Assembly (NCBI RefSeq): GCF_010671925.1
Contig: NZ_JAAHIH010000006.1
Coordinates: forward strand, 310,001 to 374,000
DNA: 64,000 bases
Direction: 5' to 3'
Source: Moorena sp. SIOASIH
GTDB lineage: Bacteria; Cyanobacteriota; Cyanobacteriia; Cyanobacteriales; Coleofasciculaceae
Shown here one piece after another: positions 29,256 through 38,847 of this stretch (the first letter of the stretch is position 1; the number at the start of each line of letters is the position of its first letter). The notes beneath the pieces are model-generated. The model was not told the origin of the DNA. It did not search any database and was given only the letters and a program-made list of their open reading frames with translations. Position numbers and translations under genes: made by a program.

Positions 29256-30554
29256 GGACGCAAATACTATCACAATTAATGGACAAAGAAAAGGCAAATT
29301 ACCAATTACCACAACACTAACTATTTCCAATCCCTTGACCTCCCAACCAACCCGTTGTCCAAGCACTCTGAAAATTAAATCCCCCCGTAACTCCATCAAT
29401 ATCGAGAATTTCCCCAGCAAAGTAAAGACCTGGACATTGGCGGCTTTCCATAGTCTTGAAATTCACCTCTTTGAGACTAACACCACCACAAGTGACAAAC
29501 TCTTCCTTAAAAACCCCTTTACCTTGAATCAAATACCTTCCCTGAGTCAGTTCTTGAACTAACTGATGTACGGTTTTTTTCGATAACTCAGCCCAACGGT
29601 TTTCTGATCCCACTCCGACACTAGTCACTAAGCTGACCCAAAGGCGCTTTGGGATAGGAATCGGACAACTAGTAGTAATGAAGCGTCGAGGTAACTGGGA
29701 TTTAACATCGAGGAGTAATTTACGCAATCGGTCTGGGTTGTACTCAGGAAGCCAATTCACCAACAAGGGCATTTGATAATGGTGTTCATGCAACACTCTC
29801 GCCCCCCAAGCAGAAAGCTTGAGTACCACTGGACCACTTAAACCCCAGTGGGTAATTAGCAATGGTCCCGTTTGGTCCTTCAAGGTTTTACCAGCATCTG
29901 GTAATTTGAGGCAGACCTGTTTAACACTAACCCCAGCTAAATCCTGTAAACGGGAGTCTGGGATATTAAAGGTGAATAGAGAAGGAACCGGGGTTTCGAT
30001 GGTATGACCTAAGGCTTTTGCCCAACGGTAGCCTAGGGGATTGCTACCAGTAGCAACCAAAACGCGATCGCATTTTATAGTCTCACCATTCCTCAACCCA
30101 ATCTCAAATCCTCCTGGGGTCGGGTGTGGAGTGTCAGGAGTTGGGTGTTGGGAAGATTGCCGAGAGATCCACTTAACCGGATTACTAGTGCGAATCTTCA
30201 CCCCTGCCCTCTTAGCCACTTGTAAGAGACAATCAACAATCGTTTCGGAACTATCAGTAATCGGAAACATCCTGCCATCAGGCTCAGTTTTCAGCTCAAC
30301 ACCGTGAGCACCAAACCAAGCAATGGTATCCTTCGGTTGAAAGCGGGTGTAAGCCCCTCGCAATGCTTTGCTTCCCCTCGGGTAAGCTTGCACCAACTGG
30401 GCTGGGTCAAAACAAGCATGAGTAACATTACAGCGTCCACCACCAGAGATGCGCACCTTCGATAATGGATGGCGTGAGGCTTCTAGGAGAGTGACATTGG
30501 TATGGGGATGAGTAGTGGCACAGGTAATTGCCCCAAAAAAACCAGCGGCTCCAC
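29192..30554. repeat. Direct repeat copy 2 (1363 bp)
   Basis: Partner of 1162-2524. The left edge joins a truncated NRPS condensation domain; the right edge lies inside an intact oxidoreductase gene, so this copy has the original right-hand context. Recombination between the copies would release a 28,030-bp circle carrying the whole NRPS cluster. Confidence 0.93.
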
Positions 30555-30594
30555 CACCAATGACTACGACATTGAGATTTTCTGAATTATCCAA
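29317..30594 (-). CDS. HI0933/BaiN-type NAD(P)/FAD-dependent oxidoreductase
   Basis: A 425-aa flavoprotein. The N-terminus has a Rossmann FAD loop (VVVIGGGAAGFFGAI), then RISGGGRCNVTH, the hallmark of the HI0933/YhiN family, and a C-terminal second FAD contact 'GLYFAGEILDIDGVTGGFN'. The family is widespread and mostly uncharacterised; some members reduce or dehydrogenate organic substrates. Most of the gene lies in the direct repeat shared with 1287-2627; only the first 13 or so codons are outside it, and these distinguish the functional copy. It starts right next to a GGGAATC heptamer tract, which forms its upstream region. Confidence 0.92.
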   Translation of the reverse strand: MDNSENLNVVVIGGGAAGFFGAITCATTHPHTNVTLLEASRHPLSKVRISGGGRCNVTHACFDPAQLVQAYPRGSKALRGAYTRFQPKDTIAWFGAHGVELKTEPDGRMFPITDSSETIVDCLLQVAKRAGVKIRTSNPVKWISRQSSQHPTPDTPHPTPGGFEIGLRNGETIKCDRVLVATGSNPLGYRWAKALGHTIETPVPSLFTFNIPDSRLQDLAGVSVKQVCLKLPDAGKTLKDQTGPLLITHWGLSGPVVLKLSAWGARVLHEHHYQMPLLVNWLPEYNPDRLRKLLLDVKSQLPRRFITTSCPIPIPKRLWVSLVTSVGVGSENRWAELSKKTVHQLVQELTQGRYLIQGKGVFKEEFVTCGGVSLKEVNFKTMESRQCPGLYFAGEILDIDGVTGGFNFQSAWTTGWLGGQGIGNS

Positions 30595-30806
30595 GGGAAT
30601 CGGGAATCGGGAATTGGGAATCGGGAATCGGGAATCGGGAATCGGGAATCGGGAACAGGGAAAAAATCTTGTTTACCTTATTAATATCAGAACCGATAAT
30701 TACCCTTAATAAAAATCTCCCCATCTCCCCATCTCCCCATCTCCCCATCTCCCCATCTCCCCATCTCCCCACCTCCCCATCTCCCCACACTTCCCACACT
30801 TCCCAA
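30595..30806. repeat. Two simple repeat tracts upstream of the oxidoreductase
   Basis: 30596-30660 is a heptamer array of GGGAATC with variants. 30718-30785 is an octamer array of CTCCCCAT (about eight copies, one variant). Both look like the slippage-prone repeats found throughout the window. No gene fits here. Confidence 0.85.
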
Positions 30807-31799
30807 TTAGGATCGTCCTGGCAAATAGTACTTAAAGTCCCTTGAGCCTTGATAGTCAGTGACATTAGCCAATTCTTCTAGAGTTCGGACACCAGGGAGT
30901 AATTCGCCATTAATTTGCCAAGTAGGATAGGATTGAATTCCAGCAGCGATACAGGCTTCTGTCTGAGCATTTTTGCCATCACGAGCACACTCTATATAAT
31001 TGATTTGAGAGAATGCCTGTTTTCCAAACAGTTGCTTCTGCTCATAGCAGTGGGGACACCAGTAAGCTCCGTATTTTTTAGCACCAACCTCAGTCAAATG
31101 ACGCGCCAGAGCAATTTCCGATTCACCAGAGGTTGTGTTAACTTTCCAGCCACCAATCGCTGCGTTTGGCGCACCAGAGGCTGTGGGAATTGGACCACCA
31201 TTGTCTGCTGATGTAGCCACGGATTCCCCAACATTAGCATAAACTCCTAAGGTACCCACCAAGGTGATCATGCCTACGATCATACCGATAAAGAAAATTT
31301 GACCGATATCTTCCCAACTGCGACCCACAAGGGTTAGGACTAGCAGGCTAATGGCAAATAATGCTGAACTGATGCAGTATATACAGAGTGCTTGGATCTC
31401 AAACGCTAGCAAGTACATCAAGTAGCTACTGAAAACTGTCATAGCTGCTGCACCTGCCAACAGCAGTAACCAAGTCCAATTTTCTAGTTTTGAGCGAAGT
31501 CCCTTCTTTGGGTCTCCCTTTACTAACAAGGGAGCCAAGGAAAATGTAGCCATACTGGTGTATGCCAGGAAGCCAAACAAGGTTAGTGGCAGACCAAATA
31601 TACTAGCATAAGGGCTGGAAAGAACATCATTACAGCTGGAAGCATTAGCTGCACCTGCGGTGCAAACTGCAGTACCACCTGTCAGTTTAACCACAGTCAG
31701 ATAAGCAGTTAACAGGGCACCCACGACAGCGATCGCAGCAATCAGCTGACGGGACCAACGATAAATCCAGGGGACAGAACGCCTGCGACTTACACTCAT
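30807..31799 (-). CDS. Vitamin K epoxide reductase (VKOR)-thioredoxin-fold fusion protein
   Basis: A 330-aa membrane protein. The N-terminal ~190 residues form a VKOR domain with about five membrane helices, the paired cysteines around 'ASSCNDVLSS' and the redox motif CIYC. The C-terminal ~100 residues are a thioredoxin/DsbA-like domain with CPHC ('YWCPHCYEQKQLF') and a cis-Pro 'SYPTW'. Such fusions are standard in cyanobacteria and oxidise cysteines in the thylakoid lumen or periplasm, passing electrons to quinone. All expected Cys are present. An A+T-rich, repeat-filled region of 464 bp lies upstream. Confidence 0.93.
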   Translation of the reverse strand: MSVSRRRSVPWIYRWSRQLIAAIAVVGALLTAYLTVVKLTGGTAVCTAGAANASSCNDVLSSPYASIFGLPLTLFGFLAYTSMATFSLAPLLVKGDPKKGLRSKLENWTWLLLLAGAAAMTVFSSYLMYLLAFEIQALCIYCISSALFAISLLVLTLVGRSWEDIGQIFFIGMIVGMITLVGTLGVYANVGESVATSADNGGPIPTASGAPNAAIGGWKVNTTSGESEIALARHLTEVGAKKYGAYWCPHCYEQKQLFGKQAFSQINYIECARDGKNAQTEACIAAGIQSYPTWQINGELLPGVRTLEELANVTDYQGSRDFKYYLPGRS

Positions 31800-32263
31800 A
31801 ATCTAGATAATTAGGAATAGGGGTTGCTTGAAAGTACTAACTACTACGTTATCAAGTCAAACAACCAATAGACAGAAACCAAGTTAACATACTGTCTGTT
31901 GAAGGTGAAGCTTGGCCTTGCGGCGACGCTAAGCGAACAACCTTGTTGAATTAAGAATTAAGAATTAAGAATTAAGAATTAAGAATGTAGAATGCGCTCA
32001 TTCTACATTCTTAATTCTACATTCTGCATTCTGACAGACAACCTTGGCCAAAAGGCCACGCGATCGCTGAAAGCGGGACTTCGTCCATCGCGTTCAACTG
32101 GCCAACCTTCAACTAGCCAACCTTCAACCGGCCAACCTTGGCCAAAAGGCCACGCGATCGCGTTCAACCGGCCAACCTTCAACCGACCAACCTTCAACCT
32201 GATAACCTTCAACCGGCCAACCTTGGCCAAAAGGCCACGCGATCGCGTTCAACCGGCCAACGG
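31800..32263. repeat. Repeat-filled intergenic region with a 15-bp perfect hairpin
   Basis: At ~31950-31985 lies an (ATTAAGA)n heptamer array. It runs into a perfect hairpin TAAGAATGTAGAATG / CATTCTACATTCTTA with a 4-base loop (31980-32013). From ~32040 to 32263 there are repeated GGCCAACCTTCAAC and CCAAAAGGCCACGCGATCGC units containing HIP1. No gene is supported; the ORFs that span this area are translations of the repeats. Confidence 0.8.
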
Positions 32264-33094
32264 TCAAACAATTGGTTTTTCTTCTTGTTTAGCAGACACA
32301 CTACTGCGTACTGCTTCCACAAATTGACTGACCCGAATCGGGTCAATAGGTTGATCAATTTGTCCACGACGCTTGAGGGAACTAGAGACAATTACCCCAT
32401 CAGCATATTGCATCAGGGTGGAAATATTTTCCCAATTAGCCCCACTGCCAATAAACACTGGTTTGCCCTTAGCCGCCGCCGAGGCTAACACCAGGTCTTG
32501 GGGATTAGTAGGAGTACCGGTTCCCCAGCCAGAGAGAATCACACCATCAGCTAACCCCCGCTCTATGGTTTCTTGTACAGCTATGGTGATATTCGGTGAC
32601 TCCAAAGGTTGTCCATGTTTGACTAGAACATCAGCAAGAATCTTAACATCACTACCCAGTGCCCGACGGTAGCGCAAGAGTGTATGAGCCTGTCCCTCAA
32701 TTAACCCCTGGTCTGTTGCCATAATCCCAGTCAGAACATTAACGCGGATAAATTTAGCCCCTACACAAGTAGCAATTGCTAAAGCACTATGAGCATCATT
32801 GCGTAAAATATTGATCCCTATTGGTATGGGAACCAGGTTCATCAGTCGCTGGACTATGATCGTCATGGTACTGACTACTGCTGGATCGACCTGGTTTTTG
32901 GTAAATGGGGCGTCGAAAAAATTCTCAACAATCACCCCATCGACTCCACCAGACCCTAAGGCGGTGACCTCTTGCTCGGCTCGGTCAATCACAGCTTGCA
33001 GGCTACCCCCCCAGCGCGGGGAAGTAGGGAGTGGCAGCAAATGCACAACTCCTATGATCGGATTCGGTGTCTGGAAAATTTGCTGTAAGTTCAC
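32264..33094 (-). CDS. btpA: BtpA/SgcQ family protein, photosystem I biogenesis protein BtpA
   Basis: A 276-aa TIM-barrel-like protein starting 'MNLQQIFQTPNPIIGVVHLLPLP', the usual opening of cyanobacterial BtpA. It also has 'GVDGVIVENFFDAPF', 'INILRNDAHSALAIA' and the C-terminal 'GSGANWENI'. In Synechocystis BtpA is needed for stable accumulation of photosystem I reaction-centre proteins; its biochemical activity is not settled. Length is normal for the family. The last codons reach into the adjoining repeat region. It supports a phototrophic cyanobacterial host. Confidence 0.92.
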   Translation of the reverse strand: MNLQQIFQTPNPIIGVVHLLPLPTSPRWGGSLQAVIDRAEQEVTALGSGGVDGVIVENFFDAPFTKNQVDPAVVSTMTIIVQRLMNLVPIPIGINILRNDAHSALAIATCVGAKFIRVNVLTGIMATDQGLIEGQAHTLLRYRRALGSDVKILADVLVKHGQPLESPNITIAVQETIERGLADGVILSGWGTGTPTNPQDLVLASAAAKGKPVFIGSGANWENISTLMQYADGVIVSSSLKRRGQIDQPIDPIRVSQFVEAVRSSVSAKQEEKPIV

Positions 33095-33914
33095 AATCCT
33101 GGGATGTTTGGAAGCCCCATCTCATCAGGGAGCGGGGAGGAAAAGCTACAGATAGAGCGGATCAGCGCCCCCTGTAGAAAACTTGGGAATTGAGAGTAGG
33201 GTCGGATGCCGTTTCTGGCATCGGTCTACCACTGGCATTAATGGTAAAGCTATGGTGCTTACCTTTTTGATTAAACCTGGGATTTAGTTCGACCGGTTGC
33301 TAAAACCAGTCGCTCAAACCAATTGTATCGGTCAGTGCTATCCCCAAAGCAAGCACCTTAATTCCTGAAGACCATTTCTAGTGGTGGTAGGTTAACAGAG
33401 GTTAGTCGCAAAACTACTACATCTGTTTTTGATGCCTACTGATGCTAGGTCAAGGGTAAAATAGGATTATATGTAGTACCAGTAGGTAGATTGTACCTTT
33501 GTCCTGTCAAGTTTCAGCTTTCCGAGGGCAAGTGGTTAAGAGCCGAGATCAGCACTACTCGATTTAATACCTGTAGGAGCTCAGCCCCCCGCTCCCCCAT
33601 AGACGCTTACCAACACGAGCCCGTTGGAGTCACGATCCCCGCGATCCCATGATTTTCTGTGAGGGATATTTTTAGATTTCCTCATATTTTTTTGAATATT
33701 TTAATAAAATTTAATTTAGAATGAGTGTATAGGTTTTGATAGTGAAATCAACATGGAACATCAGTACTAGTAGATTAGCAGAGCAGATTAGGAGTTGAGC
33801 ACATCACTTACACACTAAGCTCAATCACACCAAGCTCAATCAATGGTGTAAGGTTCTGGTAAAGGGCAGTAGGTTATGTGACTAAGCCGTAGTACAATAT
33901 AAAATGATGAATGA
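33095..33914. other. 820-bp region without recognised gene
   Basis: No ORF, tRNA or known RNA was recognised. Visible structures are a hairpin GATGCC-gtttct-GGCATC near 33207-33224, a degenerate one around GACCGGTTGC (33290-33310) and a direct repeat AAGCTCAATCA just before rimO (about 33818 and 33831). The last ~250 bp are AT-rich and probably hold the rimO promoter. Confidence 0.5.
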
Positions 33915-35237
33915 ATGGGCAAAAAGCCAACTGTAGCAATATCTCACTTGGGCTGCGAGAAAAATCGCATCGATACCGAACATATGCTGGGTCTGCTGGT
34001 GCAGGCAGGATACCAGGTTGATGCCAATGAAGAATTAGCTGACTATGTTATTGTAAATACCTGTAGTTTTATAGAAGAAGCGCGGCGAGAATCAGTGCGC
34101 ACGCTGGTAGAACTGGCGGAAGCTGATCAAAAAATTGTGATTACCGGCTGTATGGCTCAACACTTCCAAAGCCAACTATTGGAAGAGTTGCCAGAGGCAG
34201 TGGCAGTGGTGGGAACCGGGGACTACCATAAAATAGTAGATGTAATCCAAAGAGTAGAAACAGGCGATCGCGTTCAAGAGGTTTCTACTGAACCAACCTA
34301 CATTGCTGACGAAACAACGCCACGCTACCGAACAACTTCTGAAGGGGTTGCTTACCTGCGGGTGGCAGAAGGGTGTGATTACCGCTGTTCCTTCTGTATC
34401 ATTCCGCACCTCCGGGGAAAGCAGCGATCGCGTACCATAGAATCCATTGTTGCGGAAGCTGAGCAGTTGGCATCTCAAGGGGTTCAAGAGCTGATTTTAA
34501 TTTCCCAAATCACCACCAACTATGGTTTAGACATATACGGCGAACCGAAACTGGCAGAACTGTTGAGAGCATTAGGTCAAGTAGACATCCCCTGGATTCG
34601 GATCCACTACGCCTATCCCACCGGTTTAACCCCATCCGTAATTAAAGCCATTCAGGAAACTCATAATGTTCTTCCTTATCTCGATTTGCCTCTACAGCAC
34701 TCCAATCCAGAAATCCTCCGCTCCATGAACCGTCCTTGGCAGGGACGAGTAAATGACGCTATCATCAAGCAGCTCAAAACTGCACTTCCTGATGCAGTGT
34801 TGCGAACCACCTTTATTGTCGGGTTTCCCGGCGAGACAGAGCAGCACTTTGAACACTTGCTGGAATTTGTCCAGCATCATGAATTTGACCATGTTGGAGT
34901 GTTTACCTTTTCTGCGGAGGAGGGAACAGCAGCATACAAATTGCCTAATCAGTTGCCCCAAGGGGTGATGGATGCCAGACGGGATGCCCTGATGGCAGTT
35001 CAGCAACCGATTTCCTTGAAAAAAAATCAAAACTGTCTGGGCAAGATAGTTGATGTTCTCATAGAACAAGAAAATCCCTTAACGGGTGAATTAATTGGTC
35101 GTAGTGCCAGGTTTGCTCCTGAGGTGGATGGATTGGTCTACGTTCAAGGTGATGCCTCTTTAGGAACCATAGTATCAGTAGAAATTACTGATTGTGATTT
35201 CTACGACTTGTATGGTTCTGTAGTACTACCTCCGTAA
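33915..35237 (+). CDS. rimO: Ribosomal protein S12 methylthiotransferase RimO
   Basis: A 440-aa radical-SAM enzyme that methylthiolates an aspartate of ribosomal protein S12. The N-terminal UPF0004 domain holds the conserved cysteines (SHLGCEKN, VNTCSF, VITGCMA), the radical SAM domain has CDYRCSFCIIP, and a TRAM domain ends the protein. The opening 'GCEKNRIDTEHMLG' and the overall length separate RimO from the tRNA enzyme MiaB. All cluster cysteines are present. It appears monocistronic, with long non-coding regions on both sides. Confidence 0.96.
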   Translation: MGKKPTVAISHLGCEKNRIDTEHMLGLLVQAGYQVDANEELADYVIVNTCSFIEEARRESVRTLVELAEADQKIVITGCMAQHFQSQLLEELPEAVAVVGTGDYHKIVDVIQRVETGDRVQEVSTEPTYIADETTPRYRTTSEGVAYLRVAEGCDYRCSFCIIPHLRGKQRSRTIESIVAEAEQLASQGVQELILISQITTNYGLDIYGEPKLAELLRALGQVDIPWIRIHYAYPTGLTPSVIKAIQETHNVLPYLDLPLQHSNPEILRSMNRPWQGRVNDAIIKQLKTALPDAVLRTTFIVGFPGETEQHFEHLLEFVQHHEFDHVGVFTFSAEEGTAAYKLPNQLPQGVMDARRDALMAVQQPISLKKNQNCLGKIVDVLIEQENPLTGELIGRSARFAPEVDGLVYVQGDASLGTIVSVEITDCDFYDLYGSVVLPP

Positions 35238-35571
35238 ACAAGCCACACGCTTTAACTAGGGGCTGGAATTAAAAACTCCACCACTAGGGGAAGTAATCTG
35301 GTCAATCCTGAACCAGACATGATCCTTGGTCTTTTAGATTATGGAGCTGTAGACAAGGTGTCTGGCCTTGTGAAAAGCCAGTGTCTGTCGCCCATAGTTC
35401 TGTCGCCCATAGTAATGGCAGACTAAACGGCAGACTAAACGGCAGACTAAACGGCACACTTAAAAGACCTGCTTAGGGGGTAAAAACTAGCTTAGCGGTG
35501 CATCAATTCAGCTTTGAGGGTCAAATTTGGGATGATTTACCCCACCCCAATCCAACAGGCAATACCTAGCT

Positions 35572-35627
35572 AGCGATGCAGCGCGGTCTTGGGGGTTTCC
35601 CCCACTCGCTATTGCATCAAGACAAGG
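35572..35627. repeat. Dispersed hairpin repeat, copy a
   Basis: Sequence AGCGATGCAGCGCGGTCTTG...TTGCATCAAGACAAGG folds with outer stem GATGCA/TGCATC and inner stem TGGGGG/CCCCCA. A diverged second copy lies at 35763-35821 in the same orientation. Changes at the copy-b stem suggest decay of the inner helix. Confidence 0.7.
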
Positions 35628-35762
35628 AGCCACCCTCAACCTGAAAACTGTGTCTAGGGCATTAACCATTGCGTCTGTAAGACGTGTTCTTGTGGGATGA
35701 ACCTACTCTCAAGCTTTTAGGCACACTAAATAGGTCGCTTCCTGACCACAGCTGATGGTGAC

Positions 35763-35821
35763 AGCGATGCAGCGCCGACCTGAGGGGGTTTAACCCAAAG
35801 CGCGACTGTATCAAGACAAGG
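35763..35821. repeat. Dispersed hairpin repeat, copy b
   Basis: Diverged copy of the repeat at 35572: AGCGATGCAGCGCCGACCTG...TGTATCAAGACAAGG. The start and end motifs are conserved and the middle differs. Confidence 0.7.
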
Positions 35822-36044
35822 TGCAACTTAGTAGTTGATGCCTATCAACACCAAATGGGTGGAAACTAAACCACTTTCTACTCATCTCATCATAGGTGTG
35901 TCAAGGAAAAAGCCATGGTGAGTCAAACCTGATGGCTCACTGTCTTTCAAGCCATGACAATGTTTCCTCACACGTTCAACTACTAACTTTCTGACTTACC
36001 AGAAAAAAACCACAACTAACCAACGAAAAATCGAAAAATAACTT

Positions 36045-37454
36045 ATGACCGTTTCTTTCCAAAGCCTGGGATTGTCTGAAGCTTGTGTAAGCCAACTCGA
36101 AAAAATCGGCTTCACTACACCTACTACTATCCAAGCCCAAGCTATTCCTGAACTGCTCAATGGCCATGATGTACTCGGTATGTCTCAAACCGGTACTGGC
36201 AAAACAGCAGCGTTTTCCCTACCAATGCTAGATCGCATTGACTTGGAAAAGCGAACCGTACAAGCCTTAATTCTAACCCCAACCCGAGAGTTAGCCCAGC
36301 AAGTTAACCAAGCGATTCGGGACTTCAGTGACGACCGTCGATTGTATATACTAACCGTCTGTGGTGGTCAGTCCATTGAGCGGCAAATTCGGATGCTGTA
36401 CAAGGGGGCTCAGATTGTGGTAGGAACTCCCGGACGGGTGATTGACTTGCTAGAGCGGGGAGACCTCAAGCTGGACAACCTCAGCTGGGTGGTACTCGAT
36501 GAAGCGGATGAAATGTTAAGCATGGGCTTTATCGATGATGTTAAGAAAATCCTCCAACAGACTCCCGAAGAGCGTCAGACTACTTGCTTCTCAGCAACCA
36601 TGCCCCGGCCAATTCAGGAGCTAGTCAGCAAGTTCCTGAAATCCCCCGTCACTGTTAAAGTTCAGCAATCGAAAGCAGCACCAGCGCGCATTGAACAGCG
36701 AGTTTACATGGTACCCCGTGGCTGCTCGAAAATCAGGGCTCTCCATCCGATTCTGGAACTGGAAGACCCAGAAGCTTCAATCATTTTTGTGCGGACACGA
36801 AAAGCTGCTGCTGAACTAACCAACCAATTACAAGCCGCTGGTCACAGTGTGGATGAGTACCACGGTGATTTGAGTCAAAGCCAGCGGGAGCGGTTATTGT
36901 ATCGGTTCCGGAAAAATCAAGTGCGTTGGGTAGTAGCAACCGATATTGCTGCCCGTGGTCTAGATGTGGATCATCTCACCCACGTGATCAATTTTGACCT
37001 GCCAGATCAAGTAGAAAGCTACATTCACCGCATTGGTCGTACCGGTCGTGCTGGTAAGACAGGAACAGCAATTACCCTGATTCAACCTTTTGAACGCCGT
37101 AAACTCTACCAGATTGAGCGCAAGGTGCGGCAACGGTTGGAAGTTACCCGGATTCCGACGCGCTCACAAATTGAGACCCGGCGCTTAGAAAGACTGCAGG
37201 CAGAGTTACGGGAAGCTTTATCAGGGGAACGGATGGCTTCTTTCTTGCCAGTTGTACGGGAGTTGGAAGAAGAATATGATGCTCATGCGATCGCAGCGGC
37301 AGCATTGCAATTGTTCTATGACAAAACTCAACCCCCCATTAGTGACGATATCGAAGAACGAATGGTGGAACGCCCCAAACTTCGGCTTAACACAGATAAA
37401 CGCCATCGGACAGAAAAACCCAGAAAGCCTGTGATTCAGAATCAGTCAAGATAA
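36045..37454 (+). CDS. DEAD-box ATP-dependent RNA helicase (CrhR-like)
   Basis: A 469-aa RNA helicase. In order: Q motif (FTTPTTIQAQAIP), motif I SQTGTGKT, Ia PTRELAQQ, Ib TPGR, II DEAD, III SAT, V ATDIAARGLD, VI HRIGRTGRAG. A basic C-terminal extension follows (PRKPVIQNQSR). This is the usual layout of the cyanobacterial CrhR/DeaD group that unwinds RNA duplexes, often induced by cold and reduced electron-transport carriers. Assignment to crhR itself would need a tree. The long repeat-bearing leader upstream is described separately. Confidence 0.93.
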   Translation: MTVSFQSLGLSEACVSQLEKIGFTTPTTIQAQAIPELLNGHDVLGMSQTGTGKTAAFSLPMLDRIDLEKRTVQALILTPTRELAQQVNQAIRDFSDDRRLYILTVCGGQSIERQIRMLYKGAQIVVGTPGRVIDLLERGDLKLDNLSWVVLDEADEMLSMGFIDDVKKILQQTPEERQTTCFSATMPRPIQELVSKFLKSPVTVKVQQSKAAPARIEQRVYMVPRGCSKIRALHPILELEDPEASIIFVRTRKAAAELTNQLQAAGHSVDEYHGDLSQSQRERLLYRFRKNQVRWVVATDIAARGLDVDHLTHVINFDLPDQVESYIHRIGRTGRAGKTGTAITLIQPFERRKLYQIERKVRQRLEVTRIPTRSQIETRRLERLQAELREALSGERMASFLPVVRELEEEYDAHAIAAAALQLFYDKTQPPISDDIEERMVERPKLRLNTDKRHRTEKPRKPVIQNQSR

Positions 37455-37567
37455 GATAGACAAAGATGAAGTGTAAAGGATGAAGGCGTATTGGATGAAG
37501 TAGCAAAATATACCAGTTGCTGAGTAAGCAATAAAAATAAATGGGAGGGTTGACATATCAGAACCTT

Positions 37568-37625
37568 CATGCTTCATGCTTCATGCTTCATACTTCACAC
37601 TTCACACTTGATACTTCACCCTTAA
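37568..37625. repeat. Imperfect TTCATGC/TTCACAC repeat tract
   Basis: About eight units of TTCATGC, TTCATAC or TTCACAC follow each other between the helicase and thrC, ending just before the thrC start. Slippage-type heptamer tract; it may lie in the thrC leader. Confidence 0.7.
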
Positions 37626-37642
37626 TACTTCCCTAACCAAAC

Positions 37643-38773
37643 GTGGCTTCAAGTCTGTCTGTCTCTGATTCCTCTACTGTGAGTGGTGGCATTTCTACTT
37701 CGCTCAACTGGCCTGGCTTAGTTGAGGCTTACCGTCCTTATTTGCCAGTCACTGACTCCACACCAGTGGTAACCTTACTCGAAGGTAATACTCCCCTAAT
37801 TCCTGTGCCCACTATTGCCAAAATTATTGGCAGAGGAGTAAAGGTACTGGTGAAATATGACGGTCTCAATCCTACCGGTAGTTTTAAAGACCGGGGAATG
37901 ACCATGGCGATTTCAAAAGCTAAGGAAGCAGGAGACCAGGCGGTAATCTGTGCTAGTACCGGAAATACCTCGGCATCAGCAGCAGCCTACGCTCGTCGGG
38001 GGGGAATGCGGGCATTTGTGATTGTTCCTGATGGTTATGTGGCTCTGGGGAAATTAGCCCAAGCGTTGGTATATGGAGCAACAGTAATAGCGATTAAGGG
38101 AAATTTTGATGACTGCTTGAAAATTGTCCAGGAAATGGCATCAAAGTATCCGGTGACCTTGGTAAATTCCCTCAATCCTTATCGCTTAGAAGGTCAAAAG
38201 ACAGCTGCGTTTGAGATAGTGGACAACTTGGGTGATGCTCCTGATTGGCTGTGCATACCAGTGGGCAATGCTGGCAATATTTGTGCCTACTGGATGGGAT
38301 TTTGCGAGTACCATCAGCAGGGGAAATGCGATCGCTTACCCCAAATGATGGGATTTCAAGCATCTGGAGCATCTCCGATTGTCGCTGGCAAAGTCCTAAA
38401 GCATCCCGAAACTATTGCAACGGCAATTCGGGTGGGCAACCCAGCTAGCTGGGAAAAAGCGATCGCAGCCCAAGAAGCTAGTAAAGGGGCATTTAATAGT
38501 GTTACCGATCAAGAAATTTTAGATGCCTATCGGTTATTGGCATCCCAAGAAGGCATTTTTTGTGAACCAGCGAGCGCCACATCAGTCGCTGGTTTGTTGA
38601 AAGTAAAAGACCAGGTACCCACAGGAGCAACTGTGGTTTGTGTGCTGACAGGTAATGGTCTCAAAGATCCAGATACTGCCATCGAACACAGTAACAACCC
38701 ATTGACAGAAGGGATTGAGCCCACAACTGCTGCTGTAGCAGAGGTGATGGGGTTAAAGCCAAAAGAGGCTTAG
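37643..38773 (+). CDS. thrC: Threonine synthase
   Basis: A 376-aa PLP enzyme that converts O-phosphohomoserine to threonine. The PLP-lysine motif is 'NPTGSFKDRGM', followed by ASTGNTSASAAAYA (phosphate grip) and 'NAGN' with a C-terminal 'LTGNGLKDP'. The length matches the short class of bacterial/cyanobacterial ThrC. The start is GTG at 37643, directly after a TTCACAC-type repeat tract; no strong ribosome-binding site is seen. It stands alone. Confidence 0.94.
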   Translation: MASSLSVSDSSTVSGGISTSLNWPGLVEAYRPYLPVTDSTPVVTLLEGNTPLIPVPTIAKIIGRGVKVLVKYDGLNPTGSFKDRGMTMAISKAKEAGDQAVICASTGNTSASAAAYARRGGMRAFVIVPDGYVALGKLAQALVYGATVIAIKGNFDDCLKIVQEMASKYPVTLVNSLNPYRLEGQKTAAFEIVDNLGDAPDWLCIPVGNAGNICAYWMGFCEYHQQGKCDRLPQMMGFQASGASPIVAGKVLKHPETIATAIRVGNPASWEKAIAAQEASKGAFNSVTDQEILDAYRLLASQEGIFCEPASATSVAGLLKVKDQVPTGATVVCVLTGNGLKDPDTAIEHSNNPLTEGIEPTTAAVAEVMGLKPKEA

Positions 38774-38847
38774 GGATGGGAGTAAGGTTGGTTGTTAGGT
38801 TGAACGCGCACGGGTGGCCTTTTGGTCAAGGTTAACCGGTTGGAGGT

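Larger units (their letters stand above)
35238..36044. other. 807-bp leader/intergenic region before the DEAD-box helicase
   Basis: No gene. It contains three and a half copies of a 12-bp unit GGCAGACTAAAC at about 35417-35458, a doubled CTGTCGCCCATAGT, and two copies of a hairpin repeat (listed separately). A long untranslated leader would fit a cold- or redox-regulated helicase of the CrhR type, but no start site can be shown. Confidence 0.5.

Noticed and set aside
33095..33914. Candidate structured RNA or riboswitch before rimO
   Set aside because: Only small, unconnected hairpins can be paired by eye and no known consensus was matched.
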